This document shows, piece by piece, positions 10,828-19,259 of a stretch of 64,000 nucleotides of DNA (positions are counted from its first letter, which is position 1; every line of letters begins with the position of its first letter). The stretch is taken from the NCBI RefSeq assembly GCF_025165795.1, contig NZ_JAJAGO010000018.1:85599-149598 (forward strand), given 5' to 3'. The position numbers and the translations under genes were made by a program. Source of the stretch: Streptomyces gossypii (GTDB lineage Bacteria; Actinomycetota; Actinomycetes; Streptomycetales; Streptomycetaceae). The notes under the pieces were generated by a model that searched no databases, was not told where the DNA came from, and saw only the letters and a program-made list of their open reading frames with translations.

Positions 10828-11451
10828 ATGCCTACGCATGTGCCCGCTTTCATCGCCACCACATTGCTGCTGGCGATGCTGCCAGGCGCGAGTCAAGCCA
10901 TGATGATCCGGCAGGTTCTGGAAGGCGGGCAGCGCACATTCCGAGGCACGCTCGCGGGCAACGCCACCGGCTTCCTGCTGTGGTCCACGGCCGCCGCGGC
11001 CGGGCTGTCCGCTGCCCTGCTGGCCAGCCCGCACGCGTACGCGGTGCTCCGGATCGCAGGCGGCATCGTGCTGATGATCCTCGGGGTGAACACGCTGCGG
11101 ACCGCGCTCACCACCGCCTCCACCCGTCCGCCCCGCGAAGGCGGGCGCCGCACCGGCTTCGCGGGCGGATACCTCACCGGCCTGAGCACCAACCTCGGCA
11201 ACCCGAAGGCCGGCGTGTTCGCCGTCTCGGTGCTGCCCCAATTCGTGACGGCGAAGGGGCCGGTGTTCCTGTCGACCGTCGCCCTGGGAGCTCTGTGGGC
11301 GCTCGTCAGTGCCTCCTGGTACCTGTTGCTCACCTGGGCCGTCGGCCGAGGGCGCGCCTTGATATCGCGGCCGACTGTCCTGCGGGGGCTCAGTGTGACG
11401 ACCGGCCTCGTCCTGCTGGGGATGGGCGCCGCGGTGGCAGCGGGTGTCTGA
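10828..11451 (+). CDS. LysE-family exporter (RhtB type)
   Basis: 207 residues with about five to six hydrophobic helices. The start is taken at ATG 10828 (MPTHVPAFIATTLLLAMLPG), because the N-terminal PG-containing helix is the first family helix; an upstream in-frame ATG at 10765 adds only a polar leader. The family signature appears as TNLGNPKAGVFAVSVLPQFV. LysE/RhtB proteins export amino acids or related small molecules from the cytosol. Likely controlled by the divergent LysR protein. Confidence 0.88.
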   Translation: MPTHVPAFIATTLLLAMLPGASQAMMIRQVLEGGQRTFRGTLAGNATGFLLWSTAAAAGLSAALLASPHAYAVLRIAGGIVLMILGVNTLRTALTTASTRPPREGGRRTGFAGGYLTGLSTNLGNPKAGVFAVSVLPQFVTAKGPVFLSTVALGALWALVSASWYLLLTWAVGRGRALISRPTVLRGLSVTTGLVLLGMGAAVAAGV

Positions 11452-11580
11452 GGGCCGGGCCGGTACTTCTTCCAGAGGCCGCCCTGCACGGCTGGTGGCG
11501 ACGAAGCACACCAAGACGGTCGCCCCGGCTCCACCGCCCACTCGGGCCCGGACAGATCCCCCGCGGGAGCGGGGAAGCCG

Positions 11581-12369
11581 ATGACGCACGCGATGGCACC
11601 GGACGGAACCCGCGTCGCCTACCAGCTCCAGGGCCAGGGGACGCCGCTGGTCCTGCTGGCGGGCCAGGCCAACAACCACCACTGGTGGGACGCGACTCGC
11701 GCCGACTTCCACCCCGCTCGCAGCACCCTCACGCTCGACTACCGCGGCACCGGCGACAGCGACAAGCCCGACACCCCCTACAGCACCCAACTGTTCGCCC
11801 AGGACGTCATCGCCGTCCTCGACGAACTCGGCATCGACCGGGCCGACGTCTACGGCGCGTCCATGGGCGGACGGGTGGCCCAGCAGCTCGCGGCCCGCCA
11901 CCCCCACCGGGTGGGCGCCCTGGTTCTCGGCTGCACCTCACCCGGCGGCCCGCACAGCGTCGAACGGGGCAACGACGTCCGCCAAGCCCTGGCGCAACCT
12001 CAGCCCGGAGCCGCGCGACAGGCCCTGCTGGAGCTGATGTACACCCCCCGGTGGCTCGCCTCCCATCCCGGCTCGCACCACACCCTCGGCGACCCCGCTA
12101 TGCCTGCCCACGCCCGGCGCCACCACCTCGCGGCCAGCAACCGGCACGACGCCTGGGACATCCTGCCGGACATCAGCGCACCCACCCTGGTCGTCCACGG
12201 AAGCGACGACCTGCTCAACCCCACCGCCAACGCACACCTGCTCTCCGACCGCATCCCCAACGCCCGACTCCATCTGATCCCCGAAGCCCGGCACGCCTAC
12301 TTCGAGGAGTTCCGCACCCACGCCAGCCCCCTCGTCCTGGACTTCCTCACCACCGCGTACGAGCCGTAA
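11581..12369 (+). CDS. Alpha/beta-hydrolase
   Basis: 262 residues covering one alpha/beta-hydrolase fold. The nucleophile elbow GASMGGRVA sits near residue 98, the acid is in VVHGSDDLLNP and the catalytic histidine in EARHAYFEEF. The oxyanion region is LVLLAGQANNHHWWD; DYRGTGDSDKPD precedes the elbow. The pattern fits the broad esterase/epoxide-hydrolase-like group near 3-oxoadipate enol-lactonases; the substrate is unknown. It lies 130 bp downstream of the LysE gene on the same strand and may be co-transcribed. Confidence 0.85.
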   Translation: MTHAMAPDGTRVAYQLQGQGTPLVLLAGQANNHHWWDATRADFHPARSTLTLDYRGTGDSDKPDTPYSTQLFAQDVIAVLDELGIDRADVYGASMGGRVAQQLAARHPHRVGALVLGCTSPGGPHSVERGNDVRQALAQPQPGAARQALLELMYTPRWLASHPGSHHTLGDPAMPAHARRHHLAASNRHDAWDILPDISAPTLVVHGSDDLLNPTANAHLLSDRIPNARLHLIPEARHAYFEEFRTHASPLVLDFLTTAYEP

Positions 12370-12688
12370 GAGCCGGACCCCGCGCCCTGAAACCCTGGGC
12401 GCCGGACTCGGCGGCGCGGGCAGCTTGCCGCACTGTCCGGCTCCGCTCGGTGAGCCGGGTGCGGCGTACAGCGATCTCCCGCGCAGTCGCCAGCCCGTGG
12501 CTGTCGGCTGTCCTTGACCGGTCACTCATGCGAATCGGCCGGGTGCTCCCGGCCCTGCCCCTCGGCCGAAAGCGGACCATGCGTTCAGCGGGCCCCCAAC
12601 TGCCCTTCATCTGGCGTTCGTGTCGGATCGATACGTTCCGGCTGCCCCGCAAGGCTTCGCGCCGGCAATGAGTGACCAGGAGGACAGA
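12370..12688. other. Non-coding stretch before the WXG-type operon
   Basis: 319 bp. Reading frames here have no recognisable family and no ribosome site, apart from the SD at 12678-12683 for the next gene. A promoter for the three-gene set downstream must lie here; GTGTCGGATCGATACG near 12617 is the least GC-rich stretch. Confidence 0.4.
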
Positions 12689-13147
12689 GTGACATTCGAC
12701 GAGGAGTGGGCGCAGCTGACGGCAGCCCACCAGTCACCCGGGTCCACGAGCATGCGGCTGAACGGCGGCGGAGGAGGCGGGGGCCACCCGAGCACGGGAG
12801 GCGGGCCGGGCGGGGGGAAGACCCTGAACGTGACGGAGTCCGTACTGCGGGGCAGGGCGGGCAAGGCCGAGACCGTGCGCGGGCAGTTCCTCAAGGCCGA
12901 CGACGAGGTGATGACGGAGACCGGGCAGGTGACCGGCTCCCTCAAGGGCTTCGCCACCGCCAAGGCGATCACCACCTTCCAGGAGCGCTGGAGGGACCAG
13001 ATGTCCTACGTGAAGGAGGAGTTCACCGGTACCGCGAAGGCACTGCGCAGCGGAGCGGACGCCTTCACGGCCGAGGACAAGAAGCGCGCACAGTCCCTCG
13101 GCGGCTCCAGGAGCAGCAGCGGCGGAAAGTCCGGGGGGAACCCGTGA
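12689..13147 (+). CDS. WXG-like small secreted-type protein
   Basis: 152 residues from the GTG at 12689, chosen because a perfect AGGAGG lies 5 bp upstream; an ATG at 12668 has no ribosome site. After EEWAQL and a Gly/Ser-rich low-complexity segment (residues 25-50), two helices of about 40 residues follow (TVRGQFLKADDEVMTETGQ and FQERWRDQMSYVKEEFTGTAK), the hairpin layout of ESX/WXG100-type proteins. It overlaps the next gene by 4 bp (GTGA) and so is translationally coupled to it. A type VII secretion partner role is inferred; no secretion machinery is in this window. Confidence 0.65.
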   Translation: MTFDEEWAQLTAAHQSPGSTSMRLNGGGGGGGHPSTGGGPGGGKTLNVTESVLRGRAGKAETVRGQFLKADDEVMTETGQVTGSLKGFATAKAITTFQERWRDQMSYVKEEFTGTAKALRSGADAFTAEDKKRAQSLGGSRSSSGGKSGGNP

Positions 13148-15423
13148 CCGGGCAGCTCACCTACACCGAGGTGAAGAACGTCGACCTCACCGCGCTCCGC
13201 GAAGCGGTCACCAAGTGGGGCCAGGCACCGGGAAAGTTCAGCCAGGTCGGGACGAACTTCAACACGGAGGTCGCCAAGGGGCTCGCCGACTCCAACTGGG
13301 AGGGCGAGACCGCCGACGCCGCGGAGCGCAGGTTCCGCAAGGTCCGGGCGCAGCTGACGGCGGCGGCGGAGGAGTCACGCCGGGTGCACTCCGTACTCAG
13401 CGAGGGAGTGGAGCAGTTCTCCCAGGCGAAGGGTGTGCTGGACGCCATCGAGAAGGAGTTGGAGGGCCACAAGTACCTCCGCCTGAACAAGGCGGACGGC
13501 TCCGTGTACCTCGATCTGCCGGACGACGAGGAGAAGCACCGCGCCTCGATGACGAAGTCCTACCAGGAGGCGTTCGCGGCCTACCGGGAGCGCACCCGCA
13601 ACGCGATCACCAAGGCGAACGAGGCGGACGCCGCGCTGGTGCAGGCCCTCACCGCGGATGTCAACGGCACGGCCCGCGGCTTCAACAGCGGCGCCTACAA
13701 CAGCCTGGGCGAGGCCCGAAAGGCGGCCGCCGAGGATCTGCGGACCGTGCTGGACCTGGCCGGGATCGAACAGGGCAAGGTGACCTCCACGCAACTGGCG
13801 CAGATGAACGCCGTGCTGGCCCGGCACAGCCAGGACCCGCTGTTCGCCGAGCAGTTCGCCACCCGGCTCGGTCCGGAGAAGACCCTCCAGCTCTGGTACA
13901 ACGCCACGCACCCGAACAATCCGCTGTATCCCGACACGAAGATCGACGAGAAGGCGTGGTGGAAGACCGCCAAGAGCCTCCAGGAGTCCCTCGGCACGAC
14001 GCTGGCCACCGCCTCGCACTCGGGCAGCCCGGAGATGAAGGAGTGGAAGCAGGAGGTCCTCCGGATGGGCCCGCAGCGGGTGGAGACCGGCGGCAGCAGC
14101 AACCCGTACGGCTACCAGATCATGAGCAACCTGATGCGCTTCGGGAAGTACGAGTCGGGTTTCCTCACCAAGTACAGCGACGAACTCACCGCCTGGGACA
14201 AGAAGAACAACACCGAGGGGCGCCCCTACTGGGGTAACCAGGCCGACATCGGAGTGCTGAACCTGCACCACGGCAAGGGCGAGTACGACACCGGCCACGA
14301 CCCCGTCACGGGCATGCTGGAGGCGCTGGGCCACAACCCTGAAGTCGCCACCGACTACTTCCGGCCCGACAAGGTGAACGGCCACCTGGACAGCGACGGC
14401 GAGCTCAACGACAACTTCAGGTACCTCACCACCGAGCGGGACTGGTTCTACACCGGCGACAACGGCAAGCCGATACCGATCGGCGGCCACGAGGCACTCG
14501 GACACGCGCTCACCGCGGCGACGACGGGTTACGCCTGGGATGACGAGGCGCTCGCCAGCGGCGAGAACCGGCGCTCGGCCGCCACCGCGGACGTGATGGA
14601 GCAGGTCGTCCACACCTACGGCGGCGACGACGGCCCCAAGCTGCTCAACGAGCAGCCCGCGATGGCGGAAGCCCTGGGCGCCATGGGCGGGGCCTACGTG
14701 GACGACCTCAACCGGGACCTGTCCGGCCTGGGCGAGACCAAGATGGGCGAGTACTTCCCGCCCGGATACAAGGGGCACGCCGAGTTCGGCCGCGAACAGG
14801 CGGTCGACTTCCTCAGCGTGCTCGGCCAGAACGAGACCTCGCACGGCCTCATGAACCAGGCGGAACACCTCTACACCCTGGGCCGGTTCGCCGAGAACCC
14901 TCCCTCCGAGGGGGACGAGAACTACGTGACGGGCAAGGGCGCGCTGCTGGCCGAGGCCGAGGCGCGCGGCATCCTCGACGCGTCCCGCATGCGGGCCATC
15001 GAAGCGCAGTACGGCGCCGACTCCGCGGCCGCGCAGGACGCCTATCTGAAATCCGACGACTGGCGGCGGGTGGGGATCAGCGCGGGAACGCCGGCGGCCC
15101 AGAACGTGCTGCTCAACATCGCGGGTAAATCAGGGCCCTGGGGGGTGGCCATCCCCATCGCCACGGGCGCGCTTGCCGAGTTCGGCAAGCAGTTCGGCGG
15201 GGAGACGCTGTTCGGCGGCGCGGATCTTCCGGAGAAACCCAACACGGAGGACATCTTCCAGATGGGTGAGCGCGACCTGGGCGGCACGGCGGAAAGGCAC
15301 CTCCTGAATCAGGGGAGCGACACCGACGCGAACGGCACCCTGATCAGGGAACTCAAGAACGCCTATCTCGGATACGGGCCGGGAGCATCCGACCGCGAAG
15401 GCCAGGGACCGCACACAGGATGA
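13144..15423 (+). CDS. Large WXG-headed protein, candidate type VII secretion substrate (DUF6571-like)
   Basis: 759 residues from a GTG overlapping the previous stop. The first 110 residues form a WXG100-like helical hairpin, with the turn motif as SNWEGETADAAERRF (Trp52-Glu-Gly54). The middle is long and soluble, with repeated phrases such as HSQDPLFAEQFATRLGPEKTLQLW that recall Streptomyces DUF6571-type proteins. There is a short hydrophobic stretch near the C-terminus (GKSGPWGVAIPIATGALAEF). No catalytic motif was recognised. Overlaps the lipoprotein gene by ATGA, so the three genes form a tight operon. A role as a secreted effector or surface protein is inference from the N-terminal hairpin. 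Confidence 0.7.
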   Translation: MTGQLTYTEVKNVDLTALREAVTKWGQAPGKFSQVGTNFNTEVAKGLADSNWEGETADAAERRFRKVRAQLTAAAEESRRVHSVLSEGVEQFSQAKGVLDAIEKELEGHKYLRLNKADGSVYLDLPDDEEKHRASMTKSYQEAFAAYRERTRNAITKANEADAALVQALTADVNGTARGFNSGAYNSLGEARKAAAEDLRTVLDLAGIEQGKVTSTQLAQMNAVLARHSQDPLFAEQFATRLGPEKTLQLWYNATHPNNPLYPDTKIDEKAWWKTAKSLQESLGTTLATASHSGSPEMKEWKQEVLRMGPQRVETGGSSNPYGYQIMSNLMRFGKYESGFLTKYSDELTAWDKKNNTEGRPYWGNQADIGVLNLHHGKGEYDTGHDPVTGMLEALGHNPEVATDYFRPDKVNGHLDSDGELNDNFRYLTTERDWFYTGDNGKPIPIGGHEALGHALTAATTGYAWDDEALASGENRRSAATADVMEQVVHTYGGDDGPKLLNEQPAMAEALGAMGGAYVDDLNRDLSGLGETKMGEYFPPGYKGHAEFGREQAVDFLSVLGQNETSHGLMNQAEHLYTLGRFAENPPSEGDENYVTGKGALLAEAEARGILDASRMRAIEAQYGADSAAAQDAYLKSDDWRRVGISAGTPAAQNVLLNIAGKSGPWGVAIPIATGALAEFGKQFGGETLFGGADLPEKPNTEDIFQMGERDLGGTAERHLLNQGSDTDANGTLIRELKNAYLGYGPGASDREGQGPHTG

Positions 15424-16103
15424 GCATCTTGCCGCGATCACGCAGCGGAGAATCCGCATCCCGCCGCGGGCTGCTGCTGCCCGCTCTCGCACTGGCGACG
15501 GCAGTCGTCGCTTCCGCGTGCACGGGCGGGGAGAAGGAGGAGGACAGCACGCCCGCAGCCCAGCTCTGTCACTCCTCGCTCAACGCGGAGGCCCAGCGGG
15601 CCCTGGACACCCTGAGCCGGGACGACAGCTTCCAGGCTCCCGAGGGCGCCTCCTTCGAGACCGCCCGGGACAGAATCGTCGGCTCCGAGGAGATCATCAC
15701 GTCGCGCACCAAGGTGTGCCTCGTCTACAGCTCGCGCAGCACTCCCGAACACCCGCTCATCGAGATCGAGTTCGCCCATCTCCCGGAAGGGGCGGGACGG
15801 GCGGGAGAGGAAGAGGAGACGGCGACGGACACCGGCTACCCGCTGGGGGAAGCGGCCCGCGCGAGCGCCTCGGGCGCGGACCTCACCTTCCTGTGCGGCA
15901 AGGCGCTCGCCGGAAGCGCGTCGCCCAGGGTGGGCGGACATGTGAACGTGCCGCGCACGGACGGCCACGCGAAGATGAGTGACGCCGCCCGCGCCAAGGC
16001 GGCCATGACGATCCTGCACTCGGTGTCCCGGGCGATGGCGACGGCGATGGGCTGCGGCGAGGAGGCGAATCTGCCGGAGCGTCTTCCGGCGCCCTCCTCG
16101 TAG
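15420..16103 (+). CDS. Secreted lipoprotein
   Basis: 227 residues. An N-terminal signal with RR, a hydrophobic core (GLLLPALALATAVV) and the lipobox VASAC predict lipidation at Cys34. The mature part contains four further cysteines, in LCHSS, KVCLVY, FLCGKA and MGCGE, likely paired in disulfides outside the cell. No domain was recognised. It is the third gene of the operon with the two WXG-type proteins, and may protect the producer or anchor the exported partner, by analogy with toxin operons carrying lipoprotein immunity; that is inference. Confidence 0.75.
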   Translation: MSILPRSRSGESASRRGLLLPALALATAVVASACTGGEKEEDSTPAAQLCHSSLNAEAQRALDTLSRDDSFQAPEGASFETARDRIVGSEEIITSRTKVCLVYSSRSTPEHPLIEIEFAHLPEGAGRAGEEEETATDTGYPLGEAARASASGADLTFLCGKALAGSASPRVGGHVNVPRTDGHAKMSDAARAKAAMTILHSVSRAMATAMGCGEEANLPERLPAPSS

Positions 16104-16121
16104 GGTCTGTCGACGAGACCC
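16103..16121. terminator. Short hairpin between convergent genes
   Basis: GGGTCT and AGACCC (16103-16108 and 16116-16121) can pair around a GTCGAC core, between the convergent lipoprotein and xdhC genes. It is short and lacks a T-run, so its role as a terminator is uncertain. Confidence 0.35.
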
Positions 16122-16125
16122 GTCC

Positions 16126-17331
16126 TCACGCCACCGAGCCGATCCTTCCCGGCGGCGTGGCCCCGTCATGGTGGATCGGGGTGTGCGCCCCGGTCAGCGG
16201 TGCGCCGGTGCCGCCCCGGCGGTTGGCGACGATCTCCGCGGCGATGGACAGCGCGGTCTCCTCGGGCGTGCGCGCCCCGAGGTCGAGCCCGATCGGGGAG
16301 CGCAGCCTGGCCAGCTCGAGTTCGCCGAGCCCCGCCGCACGGAGCCGTCCGAGACGGTCCTCGTGGGTGCGGCGGGAGCCCATCGCGCCCACATAGGCGA
16401 CGGGCAGTCGCAGCGCCCGCTCCAGCAGCGGCACGTCGAACTTCGCTTCGTGGGTCAGCACGCACACCACGGTGCGCCCGTCCACCTCGGTGGAGTCGAG
16501 ATAGCGGTGCGGCCAGTCGACGACCACCTGATGCGCCTCCGGGAAGCGGGCAGGGGTGGCGAAGACGGGCCGGGCATCGCAGACGGTGACCCGGTAGCCG
16601 AGGAAGACGCCCGTACGGACCAGGGCGGCGGCGAAGTCGACGGCGCCGAAGACCAGCATGCGCGGGGGCGGGACGCTGGATTCGACAAGCAGGGTGAGCG
16701 GCTGACCGCACCGCCCGCCCTCGGCGCCGGTCTCCACGGTGCCGGTGCGGCCGGCGTCGAGCAGGGCGGCGGCCTCGGCGGCGGCCGTACGGTCCAGCTC
16801 CGGGTGGCCGCCGAGCGTGCCACCGCCGTTTCCGGGGCCGTTTCCGGGGCCCGCTCCGGGACCCTTCTCGGTCTCCGCTCCCTGCTGCGGGCCGCCTTCG
16901 ACGTACAGCATCCGGCCGAGCAGTTCGGCGGGCCCCGAGGTGACCCGCACCAGGGCGACCGCACCGCCGGAGGCGGCGGCGGCCAGCGCCGTGGCGAGAG
17001 CTGCCCGCCCCGGCGCGGTTGCCCGCACCGGGGTGACCAGGATGTCGATGACACCGCCGCAGGTCAGTCCCACGGCGAAGGCGTCCTCGTCGCTGTAGCC
17101 GAACCGCTCCAGGACGGTGCCGCCGTCCTGGAGCGCCTCGCGGCACAGCTCGTACACCGCCCCCTCCACACAGCCGCCCGAGACGCTTCCGATCACGGTG
17201 CCGTCGGCGTCGACGGCGAGCGCCGCGCCGGGGGCACGGGGAGCGCTGCCGCTGACCGCCACGACCGTGGCCACGGCGAAGTCGCGGCCCTGCTCGCACC
17301 ACCGGTTCAGTTCTTCGGCGATGTCCAGCAT
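16126..17331 (-). CDS. xdhC: XdhC-family molybdenum cofactor insertion protein
   Basis: 401 residues from ATG at 17331 (MLDIAEELNRWCEQG). The N-terminal XdhC/CoxI domain (residues 8-110) has the typical VSGSAPRAPGAALAV and SVSGGCVEGAVYELC. A Gly-rich insert at about 150-190 separates it from the C-terminal Rossmann domain, with MLVFGAVDFAAALVRTG, then CDARPVF, LTHEAKFDVPLL and YVGAMGSRRTHEDRL. The family loads sulfurated Moco into xanthine dehydrogenase, and this gene is last in the xanthine dehydrogenase/permease operon. The upstream permease ends 78 bp before the start. Confidence 0.93.
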   Translation of the reverse strand: MLDIAEELNRWCEQGRDFAVATVVAVSGSAPRAPGAALAVDADGTVIGSVSGGCVEGAVYELCREALQDGGTVLERFGYSDEDAFAVGLTCGGVIDILVTPVRATAPGRAALATALAAAASGGAVALVRVTSGPAELLGRMLYVEGGPQQGAETEKGPGAGPGNGPGNGGGTLGGHPELDRTAAAEAAALLDAGRTGTVETGAEGGRCGQPLTLLVESSVPPPRMLVFGAVDFAAALVRTGVFLGYRVTVCDARPVFATPARFPEAHQVVVDWPHRYLDSTEVDGRTVVCVLTHEAKFDVPLLERALRLPVAYVGAMGSRRTHEDRLGRLRAAGLGELELARLRSPIGLDLGARTPEETALSIAAEIVANRRGGTGAPLTGAHTPIHHDGATPPGRIGSVA

Positions 17332-17408
17332 CTGCTTTCTCCTTGTCGGACGGAGGGGACGGGAAGGGCGGAAGGCGGAAGTGCGCGGGAGTGCGCGGAA
17401 GGGCGGGG

Positions 17409-18890
17409 CTACTTCACTCCGAGCCAACCCTCGATCGGGCCGAGCGAGAAGTAGCAGAGGAAGACGGCGGAGAGCACCCACATCAGCCAACCGGGCTCCC
17501 GCCACCTGCCCTGTGCGGCCTTGATGACGACGTAGCTGATGACGCCCGCCGCGATCCCCGCGGTGATGGAGTAGGTGAACGGCATCAGGACGGTCGTCAG
17601 GAAGACCGGGATCGAGGTGGCCGGGTCGTTCCAGTCGATGTGCTGTGCGTTGCTCATCATCATCGCGCCGATGACGACCAGCGCGCCCGCCGCGACCTGG
17701 GTGGGAATGACCTGGGCCAACGGAGTGAAGAACAGGCACAGGGTGAAGCCGAGGCCGGTGATCACACTGGCGAAGCCCGTACGGGCGCCGTCGCCCACCC
17801 CGGCTGTCGACTCCACGAAGACGGTCTGTCCGGAGGCGCCGGCGAGACCGCCGACCACCCCGCCCGCGCCGTCGATCGCGAGGGCCTTGCTGAGGCCGGG
17901 CATCCGGCCGTCCCTCTCCACGAGTCCGGCCTGCTGGCCGACGCCGATGATGGTGCCCATCGCGTCGAAGAACCCGGCCAGCACCAGCGTGAAGACGATG
18001 ACGGCCACGGTGATGCCGCCGACGTCGGCCATGCCGTCGAAGGACACGTCCCCGAAGAGGCCGAAGTCGGGGGCGCTGACGACCGAGCCGGTGATCTCTG
18101 GCGCGTTCAGTCCACCCCAGTCCTTCTTGCTCATACCGGTGAACTGGTGCACGGCGGCGGCGAGCAGTGTGCCGCCGACGATGCCGATCAGGATGGCACC
18201 GGGGACCTTGCGCACCTGGAGCAGGAAGATCAGCAGGACGGTGACGGCGAAGCACAGCACCGGCCAGCCGCTGAGCTGGTCGTGGGTGCCGAGCTGGATC
18301 GGCTTGGCACCTGCCTCCCCGCCGGGGCCTCCCATGCTGGTCACGAAACCCGCCTGGACCAGCCCGATGAGGCAGACGAACAGGCCGATGCCCATCGTGA
18401 TCGCATGTTTCATCGCCAGCGGGATCGCCCGCATGATCAGTTCCCGCAGGCCGGTGACGACCAGCAGGATGATCACGGCGCCGTAGACCAGGCACATGGC
18501 CATCGCGTTGGCCCAGGTCATCTCGGGGGCGACCTGGAAGGCCATCACGGCGGACACGCTCAGCCCCGCCGCGAGCGCGAGCGGGACGTTGCCGAGCAGG
18601 CCCATCGCGAGGGTGGTCGCGGCGGCGGCGAGCGCCGTGGCGGTGGCCACCTCGCCCGCGTCCAGGCGGGCGTCGGTGACATCGGGGACGGAGAGGATCA
18701 CCGGGTTGAGCAGCAGGATGTAGCACATCGCCATGAAGGTGGTGACGCCGCCGCGCACCTCCCGCGCGACGGTGGATCCTCGGTCGGATATGTGGAAGTA
18801 CCTGTCGAGCCAGGACCGCCCGGCGGGGGGACGCGAGCCGGTGCCCGCGTCCTCCACCGTGGTTTTCGGCCCCGCTGTCGGCTGGGTCAT
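17409..18890 (-). CDS. NCS2/AzgA-type purine permease
   Basis: 493 residues from the ATG complement at 18888-18890 with GGGAGAAG upstream; the longer frame to 19058 is not supported. About 13 hydrophobic helices. The start WLDRYFHISDRGSTVAREVRGGVTTFMAMCYIL and the AGFFDAMGTIIGVG and GASGQTVFVESTAGVGDGARTG motifs are those of the AzgA-like hypoxanthine/adenine/guanine permeases in the nucleobase-cation symporter-2 superfamily. It would import the substrate oxidised by the xanthine dehydrogenase encoded upstream in the same transcript. Confidence 0.92.
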   Translation of the reverse strand: MTQPTAGPKTTVEDAGTGSRPPAGRSWLDRYFHISDRGSTVAREVRGGVTTFMAMCYILLLNPVILSVPDVTDARLDAGEVATATALAAAATTLAMGLLGNVPLALAAGLSVSAVMAFQVAPEMTWANAMAMCLVYGAVIILLVVTGLRELIMRAIPLAMKHAITMGIGLFVCLIGLVQAGFVTSMGGPGGEAGAKPIQLGTHDQLSGWPVLCFAVTVLLIFLLQVRKVPGAILIGIVGGTLLAAAVHQFTGMSKKDWGGLNAPEITGSVVSAPDFGLFGDVSFDGMADVGGITVAVIVFTLVLAGFFDAMGTIIGVGQQAGLVERDGRMPGLSKALAIDGAGGVVGGLAGASGQTVFVESTAGVGDGARTGFASVITGLGFTLCLFFTPLAQVIPTQVAAGALVVIGAMMMSNAQHIDWNDPATSIPVFLTTVLMPFTYSITAGIAAGVISYVVIKAAQGRWREPGWLMWVLSAVFLCYFSLGPIEGWLGVK

Positions 18891-19259
18891 TGTGTGGCTT
18901 CTCCCAAGGTTCACAGGGGCACCCGTGGACACCTGGCCGCCGCGTTGGGCAAGACTCGCCGACGCGGCGCCGGATGCACGGGATTCGGGATCGCACGACA
19001 CGGGGGACGGCCCGAGACGTCTGCGGCTCCGCGGGAGGGAGCCGCTTCGGGTGTGCACCGGTCTTCCGGGGACCGGCGGGTCCGGACGGGGGCGTGTGAC
19101 ACCCCCACCCGGGGGACTGTGTGGCGGTGGAACTGTGTGGCGGTGCGGCGTGGTGCGGCGGCCTCCGCCGAGGCCCGCCGCAGGCTTCCGGCGCGGGCCG
19201 GAGCCCTGCCGCCGCCTGCGCCGGTTCCTGTGACATGTCGGCCTGCCGCTGGTACGGCG
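18891..19259. other. Non-coding gap inside the purine operon
   Basis: 369 bp between the molybdenum subunit gene and the permease gene. No coding signal; it contains a direct repeat of GTGTGGCGGTG (near 19118 and 19133) and C-rich runs near 19100-19115. The permease and xdhC may have their own promoter here. Confidence 0.4.

Noticed and set aside
12347..12730. Minus-strand frame of 127 codons after the alpha/beta-hydrolase
   Set aside because: Arg/Ser-rich with no ribosome site or family, and it overlaps the next gene's start region.
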